From Collinsella aerofaciens (GTDB taxonomy: Bacteria; Actinomycetota; Coriobacteriia; Coriobacteriales; Coriobacteriaceae), in NCBI RefSeq assembly GCF_009876115.1, contig NZ_WWSY01000005.1, positions 66,851-130,850 on the forward strand: a stretch of 64,000 bases of DNA, given 5' to 3'. Both the position numbers and the translations under genes were made by a program. Under the pieces are notes generated by a model, which was given only the letters and a program-made list of their open reading frames with translations, did not search any database and had not been told where the DNA came from. Positions 34,259-42,866 of this stretch are shown piece by piece (positions within the stretch are counted from its first letter, which is position 1; each line of letters begins with the position of its first letter).

Positions 34259-36436
34259 CTAGGGGAGGAGCTTCATCGCGGCGTCGTGGGCGGCGTGCTC
34301 GTAGGTGTCGTCGAGGGGTTTGAGCGGCAGCAGGGCGGCGGCCTGTGCGTCGCCACGGCGCTCAAGGGCGTGGGCGATGAGCCAGTCGGCGAGCTCGGGG
34401 TTCTTGGGTAGCGCTGGTCCGTGCAGGTACGTGCCGATGACTCCCTTGTGGATCAGGCCCTCAAAGCCATCGTCGCCGTTGTTGCCGGTGCCCGCGACGA
34501 CGGACGTTCCGAGCGGCGTGGCCTCTGCATCGAGCAGGGTGCGGCCGCCATGGTTCTCGAATCCCACAAAGGGCTCGGGTGCCAGGTCGGTCTTAACGGC
34601 GACGTTGCCGATCAGGCGGTCGGAGCCGCGCACGGTTTCGGCGGCAACGACGCCCAGGCCATCGATGCGATTCTCGCCCATATAGTACGAACGGCCGAGC
34701 AGCTGATAGCTGCCGCAGATAGCGAGCAGCGAGCCGCCGTCCTCAACATAGGCTGCGACCTTGTCTTTTTGAGCGAGCAGCTCGTGTGCCACGGCCAACT
34801 GATCGCGGTCGGAGCCACCGCCCATCATGACGATGTCGGCGTCGGTGAGATCGAGCGTCTCGCCCATACGGACTTCGTCCACGCGCACGGGAATGCCACG
34901 CCAGGCGCAGCGGCGCTCGAGGGTAATGACGTTGCCGCCGTCGCCGTAGAGGTTGAGGGCATCGGGGTACAGATAGACGATGCGCAGGGGGCGCGAGAGC
35001 TCGACCGGCACAATATCGGTGGGGACAGCGCTGCCGTCGGCACGGGCTACGGCGCAGGCGGCAACCGTGGTTGCATCGGTGCCCTTAAGCTCGTCGAGCT
35101 CCTTGACCAGCGGCGGGAAGGCCGTGTAGTTGGCGACGGCGTAGAACGTATCGCCAGCCTCCTCGTCCGCCACGGCGCCGATCGCCTGCTCGATATTCGA
35201 GATGATGGCGGCGTCGATGCCGGCGTACTTGAGGCGTACCTGCATATCGTGCGCGCGCGTACCCCCGACAAAGGCGACAAGCCCTGGGGTATTGGCGATG
35301 CGCTCGAAATCGACGTCGTAGATCCACGAGACATCGTGGCCGTCGGCGTCGTTGTCGTTGAGGAAGAAGGCGCAGAGCCTGCCGCCTGCCGTTTTAATGG
35401 ACTGAATCTGGCGATCGAATCCCACGGGATTTTTGGCCAGATTTGCCTCGACGGTACGGCCAGCGATTTCCCAGCGGCCCATGCGTCCGCCGGCGGGGAC
35501 GTAGGCATCGAGCGTGGGCTGCAGATGTGTCGCGTCCACGCCCAACTCGCGCGCCGCAAAGAAGGCGGCGGCAACGTTGTAGACCATGTACAGGCCGTTG
35601 TAGCGCGTGGCGATGTGCGTGGTGGGCGCTTTGGCCTCGGGTCCAAAGTTCAGGTCAAAGTCGTAGCCGCTGCAGGTGAGCTCAACGCCTGTCACGCGAC
35701 GGACCAGCGCGGGACGACTCCAACCGCACGAAGGACAATGATAGGCGCCGAGCTGGCCGTACTGCACATAGTCGTACTCCAACGGCGCATTGCACTGCGA
35801 GCAAAAACGCGAGTCGCTAATGCGATCGGACTCGGTGCCCGTGGCGCCGTCGATGCCAAAGGCGATGCTTGCATTGGGAACGCGCGCGGCGATTGCGGCA
35901 CACAGCGGGTCGTCTGCGTTGTAGATGAGCGTTGTTGCCGGAGAGAGCTCCAATGCATGGGCGATGACGTCTTGGGTATGGTCGATCTCGCCGTAGCGGT
36001 CTAGCTGGTCGCGGAACAGGTTGAGCAGCACAAAGTACGTCGGCTTGAGCTTGGGCAGAACGCGTACGGTGTAGAGCTCGTCGCACTCAAAAACGCCCAC
36101 GCGCTTGCTGCTGGCGGTTCGCTTAAGGTTGCCGCGCGCTTCGAGCAACGCGCCCACCACGCCCGGCTCCATGTTGTTTCCGGCACGGTTGCATACCACG
36201 GTGGCGCCGCTGGCGGCAACGGCATCGGCGATGAGGTTGGAGGTGGTGGTCTTGCCGTTGGTGCCGGTGATTACCACGCTGCGGTCGACAAGGTCCGCGA
36301 GGTCGCTCAGCAACTCGGGGTCGATCTTCATGGCGATGCGGCCGGGGAGTACGCCGCCCTGGCGCTTAAGGACGGAGCGCAGCCCCCAGCGGGCGATATC
36401 GCTCGAGGTGCAGGCGAGAGATGAGCGGAAGTTCAT
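34259..36436 (-). CDS. Fused lipid II isoglutaminyl synthase (MurT-GatD)
   Basis: 725 residues combining two proteins usually encoded separately. Residues about 1-470 are MurT: Mur-ligase P-loop GTNGKTT (58-64), four cysteines of a zinc ribbon (212, 215, 234, 237) and the C-terminal DUF1727 region with DVSWIYDVDFE. Residues about 480-725 are GatD, a class I glutamine amidotransferase of the CobB/CobQ type: SRPLRIVYLYPDALNLYGD start, nucleophile Cys574 in LAICGSYQLLG, and His672 in IGTYLHGP. The enzyme amidates the second-residue D-glutamate of lipid II to D-isoglutamine. Last gene of a minus-strand operon. Confidence 0.93.
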   Translation of the reverse strand: MNFRSSLACTSSDIARWGLRSVLKRQGGVLPGRIAMKIDPELLSDLADLVDRSVVITGTNGKTTTSNLIADAVAASGATVVCNRAGNNMEPGVVGALLEARGNLKRTASSKRVGVFECDELYTVRVLPKLKPTYFVLLNLFRDQLDRYGEIDHTQDVIAHALELSPATTLIYNADDPLCAAIAARVPNASIAFGIDGATGTESDRISDSRFCSQCNAPLEYDYVQYGQLGAYHCPSCGWSRPALVRRVTGVELTCSGYDFDLNFGPEAKAPTTHIATRYNGLYMVYNVAAAFFAARELGVDATHLQPTLDAYVPAGGRMGRWEIAGRTVEANLAKNPVGFDRQIQSIKTAGGRLCAFFLNDNDADGHDVSWIYDVDFERIANTPGLVAFVGGTRAHDMQVRLKYAGIDAAIISNIEQAIGAVADEEAGDTFYAVANYTAFPPLVKELDELKGTDATTVAACAVARADGSAVPTDIVPVELSRPLRIVYLYPDALNLYGDGGNVITLERRCAWRGIPVRVDEVRMGETLDLTDADIVMMGGGSDRDQLAVAHELLAQKDKVAAYVEDGGSLLAICGSYQLLGRSYYMGENRIDGLGVVAAETVRGSDRLIGNVAVKTDLAPEPFVGFENHGGRTLLDAEATPLGTSVVAGTGNNGDDGFEGLIHKGVIGTYLHGPALPKNPELADWLIAHALERRGDAQAAALLPLKPLDDTYEHAAHDAAMKLLP

Positions 36437-36481
36437 GAAGCCGTTCCTAACGTGAATGACATGGTCGTGACGTTTGCGCCG

Positions 36482-37525
36482 TTAAAAGCCGTAACGGCGC
36501 GCAAATTCCTGGGCAAGCTGCGATACCTCTTCGCAAGCGCTGGCCCAGGGGGCAAAGTCGGGAGTATCCGAGATGATGCCGTCGGCTTCCCAAACTGCCT
36601 GATGCGAAAGGTCCCAGGGGTCGTGCGGCTCGGGCCGGCAGGGAAGGTACGGTGTCTGATACATGGGGTTCAGCAAAAAGAACGCGCCGCCCTCGCAGCG
36701 GTTGGCAAACTCGCGCAGCGCGCGTGTAGCCGGGCGCATCTTGTTCGTTTTGAACAGCAAGATCGTGCGGGCGAGCAGGTACCAGGGGGAGTCCTCGAGG
36801 ACATCGGCCCCCATCTGTTCCTCGAGCTGGTGGGCCAGGGCAAAAAAGCCGTCCTCGTCTTCCAGACGAGCGAGGGCGAGTAGCACGGTGCCTGCAGCTC
36901 GGGTGGGATAGCCCTCCGCCTTAAGAACACGGCGAGAATAGTTGGCGGCGGCACGGTAACGAGCGCTCGCCATGCACAGCTGCGAGATGGCCTCGAGCGT
37001 GTGGAGCCACCCGATAAGCGCCGGCTCGCTTACGGTGAGATCGGCCGCCGTTACGCCGTCCGTCAAAACCTTGTTGGCCCAGTAGTGTGGGGCCTCCATG
37101 TCGAACCCGGGCACGCTTTGCCGCAGGTAATCGGCCGTGGTCGCCTCGAGTTTCATCAGGTCGCCCAGGCAGGCGTCGACGGGTGTGTCCGCCAAAATGA
37201 TGGCGAGCAGCTGGGCATCGACCGCCAGCGCATCGACGCGAACGATCTTGAGCAGCTCATCGCGCATATCGTCGAACAGGCGGTTGCGCGTCTGCTCAAA
37301 CTCCTCGTCGCTGCCCATGTCCTCGATGCGATGGAGCTCGTCGAGCAAATGACGATGCACGCCGGCATAGGAAAGCAGCGCCTGCGCATGCTCGGTCTGC
37401 GCGTACATTTGAGGGTTAACGCTCACGTCGTTATGGACAAGTTCGCGTGCTGCATCGGTGAGTTCGGGGTGCGACGCAACGTAGGCGCGCTCCAGGTAGG
37501 CGGGGATGTAGACGCTCGGATCCAT
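36482..37525 (-). CDS. Uncharacterised TPR-like helical protein A
   Basis: 347 residues, cytosolic, rich in helices. Segments such as RYRAAANYSRRVLKAEGYPTRAAGT and LLALARLEDEDGFFALA resemble TPR-like repeats, and similar segments occur in the upstream gene, so the two are paralogues. It starts at an ATG overlapping the upstream stop (TAATG) and lies 45 bases before murT-gatD in the same operon. This context suggests a cell-envelope or regulatory role, but no function can be assigned from motifs. Confidence 0.8.
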   Translation of the reverse strand: MDPSVYIPAYLERAYVASHPELTDAARELVHNDVSVNPQMYAQTEHAQALLSYAGVHRHLLDELHRIEDMGSDEEFEQTRNRLFDDMRDELLKIVRVDALAVDAQLLAIILADTPVDACLGDLMKLEATTADYLRQSVPGFDMEAPHYWANKVLTDGVTAADLTVSEPALIGWLHTLEAISQLCMASARYRAAANYSRRVLKAEGYPTRAAGTVLLALARLEDEDGFFALAHQLEEQMGADVLEDSPWYLLARTILLFKTNKMRPATRALREFANRCEGGAFFLLNPMYQTPYLPCRPEPHDPWDLSHQAVWEADGIISDTPDFAPWASACEEVSQLAQEFARRYGF

Positions 37526-38601
37526 TAGAGGTCTCCTCCCTTAAACGGCAAGCCCTGCTCGGCCGCCCGCAGAATGCGCTCGTCGATCTGGGAACGCACG
37601 ATATCGTTGGTGGCGACCCAGGCGGCAAAGCTGGCGTTGTCGGGGGCGCCCAGGCCCTCCTGCAGTACCGGCGTCGCCTCGGACAGTGCAAGGACAAGCT
37701 CGTCGGTGGAGCCCACGCCCACGTTGACACGGGCATAGACGCCATCGGGAAACTCGGTTTGGAAGTAGAGTGCCTCGGCCGCGTGCGGGCACGAGCGTGC
37801 AAGGATGCGCAAGTAGTGCTCGGCACCCTCGTAGTCCAGCTCGCGCCAGGCAGCACTCATCAGCGCGATGAGCGTCCATGGGTCCAAGTCGCGCTCCGCA
37901 TCCTTGGGACGACGGCGCAGCGGCGTGTTGGCGAGATAGGGCACGGAGTGGGCGGAACGAAAACGCTTGAGCTCCTCGGCAGGGTATTCGAGCTTTGCCA
38001 TGGCAAGCATCGCGGTATGGCGGACGCCGGCGGGGTCGTTGGGTGCAAAGTCCAGGCTGCGATTCGCGGCATCCAGCGACATGCGGTAGCGGCCGCTAAT
38101 GAGCGCGCGCGACGCAAGGGCGGCAAGCCAGCGCAGGTAGGGGCGGCGCATAAGGTCGCCTGCGGCCTCACGCTCGTAGGGGTCCTGCGTCGAGGCAATC
38201 TTGAGCGCCAGATCGTGCTCCACCTCGTCGCACTTGGACACCAGATACTGCACGTATTCCTCGTTAGATTCGGCGGTGAGGGCGCACAGCATGCGCTGGG
38301 CGTCCCAGTTGGTCGGGTCGAGCGCGGCTGCCTCGCGAAGCATGTTTTCGGCTGCGGTCTCTTCTTGCTCTGCCTGGGTATCGTCAGGGATAAAGGGAAT
38401 GCGGTAGTCGACAGCCTCGACCACCTTGGCAATGAGGTGCCCGGCGCGGTCGCGGTCGTGCACGATGAGCGGCGCGGGGTCGCGGGTGAATTGTTCCATC
38501 AGACGCTCTACGGCGGCACCGTCGGTGAGCGGGATATTGTCGCGGCGCAAGGCCTCAAGAACGAGGCGATGGCAATCCTCTTGAATGGGATCGAATGCCA
38601 T
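37525..38601 (-). CDS. Uncharacterised TPR-like helical protein B
   Basis: 358 residues from ATG 38601, preceded by AAAGGAGG. It resembles protein A in layout (RYRMSLDAANRSLDFAPNDPAG; MLAMAKLEYPAEELKRF; YEGAEHYLRILARSCPHAAEA). N-terminal QEDCHRLVLEALRRDNIPLTDG may be a separate helical cap. First gene of the operon B-A-murT-gatD. I do not recognise a named family. Confidence 0.8.
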   Translation of the reverse strand: MAFDPIQEDCHRLVLEALRRDNIPLTDGAAVERLMEQFTRDPAPLIVHDRDRAGHLIAKVVEAVDYRIPFIPDDTQAEQEETAAENMLREAAALDPTNWDAQRMLCALTAESNEEYVQYLVSKCDEVEHDLALKIASTQDPYEREAAGDLMRRPYLRWLAALASRALISGRYRMSLDAANRSLDFAPNDPAGVRHTAMLAMAKLEYPAEELKRFRSAHSVPYLANTPLRRRPKDAERDLDPWTLIALMSAAWRELDYEGAEHYLRILARSCPHAAEALYFQTEFPDGVYARVNVGVGSTDELVLALSEATPVLQEGLGAPDNASFAAWVATNDIVRSQIDERILRAAEQGLPFKGGDL

Positions 38602-39100
38602 GGGGCCTCCTTTGCTGCGGTTAGGGTTCAAATGTCTCTATATAAGGTTCTAGTTTACCCGCATGTGGCACACCGGGGGTGCCGCACTTGGACATGCACC
38701 TTTGCACCACGAAGACGGATGTCGCACAAATGTCGGCACCTTGGACGACTGAGTGGTATCACGGTGCCGCAAACGGTCGATTTTTGGCGGCGAACGGGGT
38801 GCATTTTGGAGGGGCACAGTCCTGCCTGGGATATGTAGTCAACCTTGATAAAACGTTTGCCCAGCTTGGGAGTATGAATGCCCCACAAGGGTCTTCAGGG
38901 ATAGAAAAAACGTTTCATCATTGTTGGCTTTAGGTGAATAACTGACCAACCAGAACGGTAAAATAGTGTTTGTCTGAGCGTTGAGACGTTTAGACATCGC
39001 GCATTGTCGTCGCCGGCAACGCGCAAACGGTCCTAACGGAGCCAATTGGGTGCTCCGTTATATACGCAAGTCTAAGAGGGGCTTGTTTAGGAGGCACAGT
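38602..39100 (+). promoter_or_regulatory. Long regulatory region before the iron alcohol dehydrogenase
   Basis: About 500 bases with no convincing gene. The palindrome AAACGTTT occurs twice (38851-38858 and 38908-38915), a core often seen in LacI-family operators. TAAAAT at 38959-38964 is a -10 candidate. A leader hairpin TAACGGAGC / GCTCCGTTA (39034-39060) precedes AGGAGG and the start codon. This suggests regulated expression, perhaps by carbon source. Confidence 0.4.
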
Positions 39101-40324
39101 ATGGGACGTTTTACCAATCCTCGCGATCTGTACTTTGGTGAGGGCGCTCGCCACGAGGTGAAGAACCTCAAGGGCAAGAAGGCCATCATCGTTTCTGGCG
39201 GCAGCTCTATGCGTCGCGGCGGGTTCCTGCAGGACGTTGAGGCCGACCTCAAAGAGGGCGGCTTCGAGGTCAAGCTGTTCGAGGGCGTCGAGTCCGATCC
39301 GTCCATCGAGACGGTCATGAAGGGCGCCGAGGCCATGCGCGAGTTCGAGCCCGACTGGATTATCGCCATCGGCGGCGGCTCGCCCATCGATGCCGCTAAG
39401 GCCATGTGGGTCTTCTATGAGTATCCCGAGGAGTCCTTCGATAACATCATCCAGCCGTTCAGCTTCCCCGAGCTGCGTCAGAAGGCTCACTTCTGCGCCA
39501 TTTCCTCCACCTCCGGTACCGCTACCGAGGTCACTGCCTTCTCCGTCATCACCGACTACGCCAAGGGCATCAAGTACCCGCTGGCCGACTTCAACATCAC
39601 CCCTGATGTCGCCATCGTTGACCCCGAGCTCACCTACACCATGCCCGCCAAGCTGTGCGCTCACACCGGCATGGACGCTCTGACCCACTGCATGGAGGCT
39701 TACGTTTCCACTTGTGCTTCCATGTTCACCGACGCTAACGCTCTGCACGGCATCCGCGAGATCGTCGAGTGGCTGCCCAAGTCCTATGCTGGTGACCATG
39801 AGGCCCGTCAGCACATGCATGAGGCTCAGTGCATCGCCGGCATCGCCTTCTCCTCGGGCCTGCTGGGCATCGTTCACTCCATGGCTCACAAGACCGGTGC
39901 AGCCTTTGAGAACGGCCACATCATCCACGGTGCTGCTAACGCCATGTACCTGGGCAAGGTCATCCAGTGGAACTCCAAGGATCCGCGTGCTGCCGAGCGT
40001 TACGCTTACGTGGCCAAGGAGATCCTGCACCTTCCCGGCGAGACCAACGAGGAGCTCATCGCTGCGCTCGTCCAGAAGATTCGCGACCTCAACGACCAGC
40101 TCAACATTCCGCAGTCCATCAAGGATTACGCGAATGGTGGCGTGAAGGTCGACGCCGAGAACCCGCAGATGGTCTCCGAGGAGGAGTTCCTCGCCAAGCT
40201 CCCCGAGATCGCCGCGAACGCCGAGCAGGACGCCTGCACGCCCGAGAACCCGCGTGAGACCAAGGCTGCCGACTTCGAGAAGATTCTCAAGGCCTGCTAC
40301 TACGACACCGACATCGATTTCTAA
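39101..40324 (+). CDS. Iron-containing alcohol dehydrogenase
   Basis: 407 residues. Group III Fe-ADH that interconverts aldehydes or ketones and alcohols with NAD(P)H. Nucleotide-binding GGGSPIDAAKAMW and metal-site region HTGMDALTHCMEAYVS plus HSMAHKTGAAFENGHIIHG are present. ATG 39101 has TTTAGGAGG upstream; the in-frame extension to 38981 covers the leader hairpin and is unlikely. It heads a group with two glycerol dehydrogenase genes, pointing to fermentative alcohol or glycerol metabolism. Exact substrate unknown (butanol, ethanol or propanediol possible). Confidence 0.93.
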   Translation: MGRFTNPRDLYFGEGARHEVKNLKGKKAIIVSGGSSMRRGGFLQDVEADLKEGGFEVKLFEGVESDPSIETVMKGAEAMREFEPDWIIAIGGGSPIDAAKAMWVFYEYPEESFDNIIQPFSFPELRQKAHFCAISSTSGTATEVTAFSVITDYAKGIKYPLADFNITPDVAIVDPELTYTMPAKLCAHTGMDALTHCMEAYVSTCASMFTDANALHGIREIVEWLPKSYAGDHEARQHMHEAQCIAGIAFSSGLLGIVHSMAHKTGAAFENGHIIHGAANAMYLGKVIQWNSKDPRAAERYAYVAKEILHLPGETNEELIAALVQKIRDLNDQLNIPQSIKDYANGGVKVDAENPQMVSEEEFLAKLPEIAANAEQDACTPENPRETKAADFEKILKACYYDTDIDF

Positions 40325-40345
40325 TCGACTCTTGTTATCGTAACG

Positions 40346-40384
40346 AGGGGCTCCGCACGTATCTGTACGGAGCCCCTTTCTTTT
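40346..40384 (+). terminator. Terminator after Fe-ADH gene
   Basis: AGGGGCTCCG / CGGAGCCCCT with a 12-base loop followed by TTCTTTTTT. The next gene starts 18 bases later, so partial read-through or a hidden promoter is required. Confidence 0.88.
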
Positions 40385-40402
40385 TTAGAGAATGGGATAA
40401 AA

Positions 40403-41503
40403 ATGGCTGCAATTTTCAATAGCCCCAGCAAGTACATCCAGGGTCCGGACGAGCTCGCCAAGCTCGGCTCCTATGTCGAGCCGCTCGGCGCTAAGGCCCT
40501 CGTCATCGTGACACCTTCGGGCAAGAAGCGCGTCGGTGCCAAGATCGAGGGCGGCTTTGCCGAGGCTAAGGCCGAGCTGCTGTTTGAGGACTTTAACGGC
40601 GAGTGCTCCAAGGGCGAGGTCGATCGCCTGGTTGCGCTCGCTCGCGACAACGGTTGCGACATCATCGTCGGCGTCGGTGGCGGCAAGATCCTCGATACCG
40701 CTAAGGCCGTTGCCTACTACCTGGAGTCCCCGGTTATCATTTGCCCCACCATCGCCTCGACCGATGCACCGTGCTCGGCGCTTTCGGTGCTCTACACCGA
40801 TGACGGCCAGTTCGATAAGTACCTGTTCCTTAAGGCAAACCCCAACATTGTCCTGATGGATACGACGGTTATCGCGGCGAGCCCGGTGCGTCTGACGGTT
40901 TCCGGTATGGGCGATGCGCTCGCAACCTACTTTGAGGCTCAGGCGACGCACGATGCCGACGGTGGCACTTGCGCCGGCGGTAAGGGCGGAATGGCCGGCC
41001 TGGCGCTCGCCAAGCTCTGCTACGAGACGCTTATGGCCGATGGCGTCAAGGCCAAGGTCGCGCTGGAGAAGGGTGCGCTCACGCCTGCCGTCGAGCATAT
41101 CATCGAGGCCAATACGCTGCTTTCGGGCATTGGCTTTGAGAGCTCGGGCCTTGCTGCTGCTCATGCCATCCACAATGGCCTGACGATGCTGCCCGAGTGC
41201 CACGGCATGTATCACGGCGAGAAGGTCGCCTTTGGCACCATCGTCCAGCTGGTACTCGAGGATGCTCCGACTGAGAAACTCGAGGAAGTCTTGGGCTTCT
41301 GCATTGAGCTGGGCCTGCCGGTCACGATGAAGGAACTTGGCGTTGCCGAGCTTACGCGCGAGCAGGCCATGATTGTTGCCGAGGCCGCCTGCGCGCCCGA
41401 TGACACCATGTGCAACATGCCGTTTGAGGTGACGCCCGAGATGGTCGCAAACGCCATCCTGGGTGCCGACGCACTGGGTCACTACTACCTCATGGATGAG
41501 TAA
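40403..41503 (+). CDS. gldA: Glycerol dehydrogenase
   Basis: 366 residues. NAD-dependent oxidation of glycerol to dihydroxyacetone (or the reverse). Dehydroquinate-synthase-like fold with GVGGGKILDTAKAVA for nucleotide binding. Zinc ligands: Asp in GMGDALATYFEA, His in AAHAIHNGL and His in YHGEKVAFG. The start has only GGGA upstream. It immediately follows the Fe-ADH terminator and precedes a second, shorter paralogue. Confidence 0.95.
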   Translation: MAAIFNSPSKYIQGPDELAKLGSYVEPLGAKALVIVTPSGKKRVGAKIEGGFAEAKAELLFEDFNGECSKGEVDRLVALARDNGCDIIVGVGGGKILDTAKAVAYYLESPVIICPTIASTDAPCSALSVLYTDDGQFDKYLFLKANPNIVLMDTTVIAASPVRLTVSGMGDALATYFEAQATHDADGGTCAGGKGGMAGLALAKLCYETLMADGVKAKVALEKGALTPAVEHIIEANTLLSGIGFESSGLAAAHAIHNGLTMLPECHGMYHGEKVAFGTIVQLVLEDAPTEKLEEVLGFCIELGLPVTMKELGVAELTREQAMIVAEAACAPDDTMCNMPFEVTPEMVANAILGADALGHYYLMDE

Positions 41504-41515
41504 ATCACGCTAAGG

Positions 41516-41552
41516 AAGGGGCAAAGCCGGAAGATGGCTTTGCCCCTTTTTG
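41516..41552 (+). terminator. Terminator of gldA
   Basis: AAGGGGCAAAGCC / GGCTTTGCCCCTT followed by TTT. Confidence 0.9.
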
Positions 41553-41558
41553 CTATGG

Positions 41559-41615
41559 TGCAAAGTAACCTGTTCCAATGCACGAGTTGGTGCAGGGGGG
41601 ACAGGTTACTTTGCA
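41559..41615. repeat. Hairpin with 15-bp perfect arms and GGGACAG core
   Basis: TGCAAAGTAACCTGT (41559-41573) is exactly complementary to 41601-41615. The right arm is preceded by GGGGGG and reads GGGACAGG, linking it to the hairpins at 1106, 9954 and 34225. It lies between the two glycerol dehydrogenase genes. Confidence 0.7.
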
Positions 41616-41648
41616 TCAATCTTTGTTTGATGAAGGGCGGATTCGCGT

Positions 41649-42716
41649 ATGGCGCTTCCTATGGTTTATGGCGGTCCCGGCCGGTATGTTCAGGGGCCGG
41701 GCGAACTTTCGCGTCAGGGCAGGTATTTGTCATGGTTGGGCTGCGCTGCCTACGTATTGTTTGACCAGGGCACCGAGGATCGGCTGTGCAGGCAGATCGT
41801 CGATGGATTTCTGGATGAAGATCTAAGCGAGCCGTTCTTTAAAATTTACAACGGTCCCTGTACGGAAGATGCCGTTGTCGAAATGGCCAAGGAAGCCCGG
41901 GCTGAGTATTGCGACATGGTAGTCGGTATCGGTGGTGGCAAGATGCTCGATATCGCTAAGGCCGTTGCGTTTTATGCCGAGCTGCCGTTGTGCGTATGCC
42001 CCACGGCGGCTTCGATGGACGGTCCGTGCAGCGCGATTTCGGTGCTGTATCACGAGGATGGGTCGTTCGACCGCTACCTGATGCTCGAGAAGAATCCGGA
42101 CCTGGTCGTGGTCGATACCAACGTGGTCGCGGCGGCCCCACTGCGTATGACGGTCGCCGGTATGGGCGATGCGCTGACAACGTATTTCGAGGCGCGTTCG
42201 TGCGCCGCGGCGCACGGTGCCAACGAGCACGGTGGCGCGTCGGGGCACTTGGCGCTGGTCGCGGCACGTGCCTGCTACGACACGCTTATGGAATGCGGCG
42301 TCGCTGCCAAGCGCGATCTCAAAAAGGGGCGTACATCGCCGGCGGTTGAGCGCCTGATCGAGTGCAACATCCTGCTTTCGGGCGTTGGCTTTGAGAGCGG
42401 TGGCTTGGCGTTGGCGCATGCCATCGCCAACGGCCTGACGATTTTGCCCGAGTGCAAGGCTATGCACGGCGAGGCCGTAGCGTTTGGTCTGGTGGTCCAG
42501 CTGCGCCTGGAGCGTGCGCCCGAGCTTGAACAGGTGCTCGAGTTTTGCCAGCGCGTCGGTCTGCCGACGACGCTCAAGGAGCTGGGCCTTGGCGAGATTT
42601 CCGATGCCGACCTGATGAGTGTTGCGGATGCGGCCTTTAGAAACGAACGCAATATGGCCAACGAGCAGGCCAAGGTGACCAAACAAAAGCTCGTCGAGCT
42701 CATGCGCGAGGCATAG
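41649..42716 (+). CDS. Second glycerol dehydrogenase-family protein
   Basis: 355 residues, paralogue of the preceding gldA: GIGGGKMLDIAKAVA, CPTAASMDGPCSAISVLY, GMGDALTTYFEA, LAHAIANGL and MHGEAVAFG keep the nucleotide-binding and zinc residues. It differs mainly at the N-terminus (RYLSWLGCAAYVLFDQGTED) and ends about ten residues earlier. AAGGGCGG lies upstream of ATG 41649. It may act on a related polyol or hydroxy-ketone; duplication followed by divergence is inferred. Confidence 0.92.
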   Translation: MALPMVYGGPGRYVQGPGELSRQGRYLSWLGCAAYVLFDQGTEDRLCRQIVDGFLDEDLSEPFFKIYNGPCTEDAVVEMAKEARAEYCDMVVGIGGGKMLDIAKAVAFYAELPLCVCPTAASMDGPCSAISVLYHEDGSFDRYLMLEKNPDLVVVDTNVVAAAPLRMTVAGMGDALTTYFEARSCAAAHGANEHGGASGHLALVAARACYDTLMECGVAAKRDLKKGRTSPAVERLIECNILLSGVGFESGGLALAHAIANGLTILPECKAMHGEAVAFGLVVQLRLERAPELEQVLEFCQRVGLPTTLKELGLGEISDADLMSVADAAFRNERNMANEQAKVTKQKLVELMREA

Positions 42717-42866
42717 TTTGGCGCTTGATCTACCTTGTGCAATCGAGGCGGCGATAGACCGGGGCTATTTGCCGCAAAGATGCTCCGCGTGTAATTTGCC
42801 CGAGGCGTGGGCCGATAGCGTATCATTATCTCTTGCTTGTTTGCACTGCTCAGGGAGGGGCCGCGC

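Noticed and set aside
38655..38933. Short frames on both strands upstream of the Fe-ADH gene
   Set aside because: No ribosome site, unusual composition, and overlapping each other; more likely regulatory DNA.
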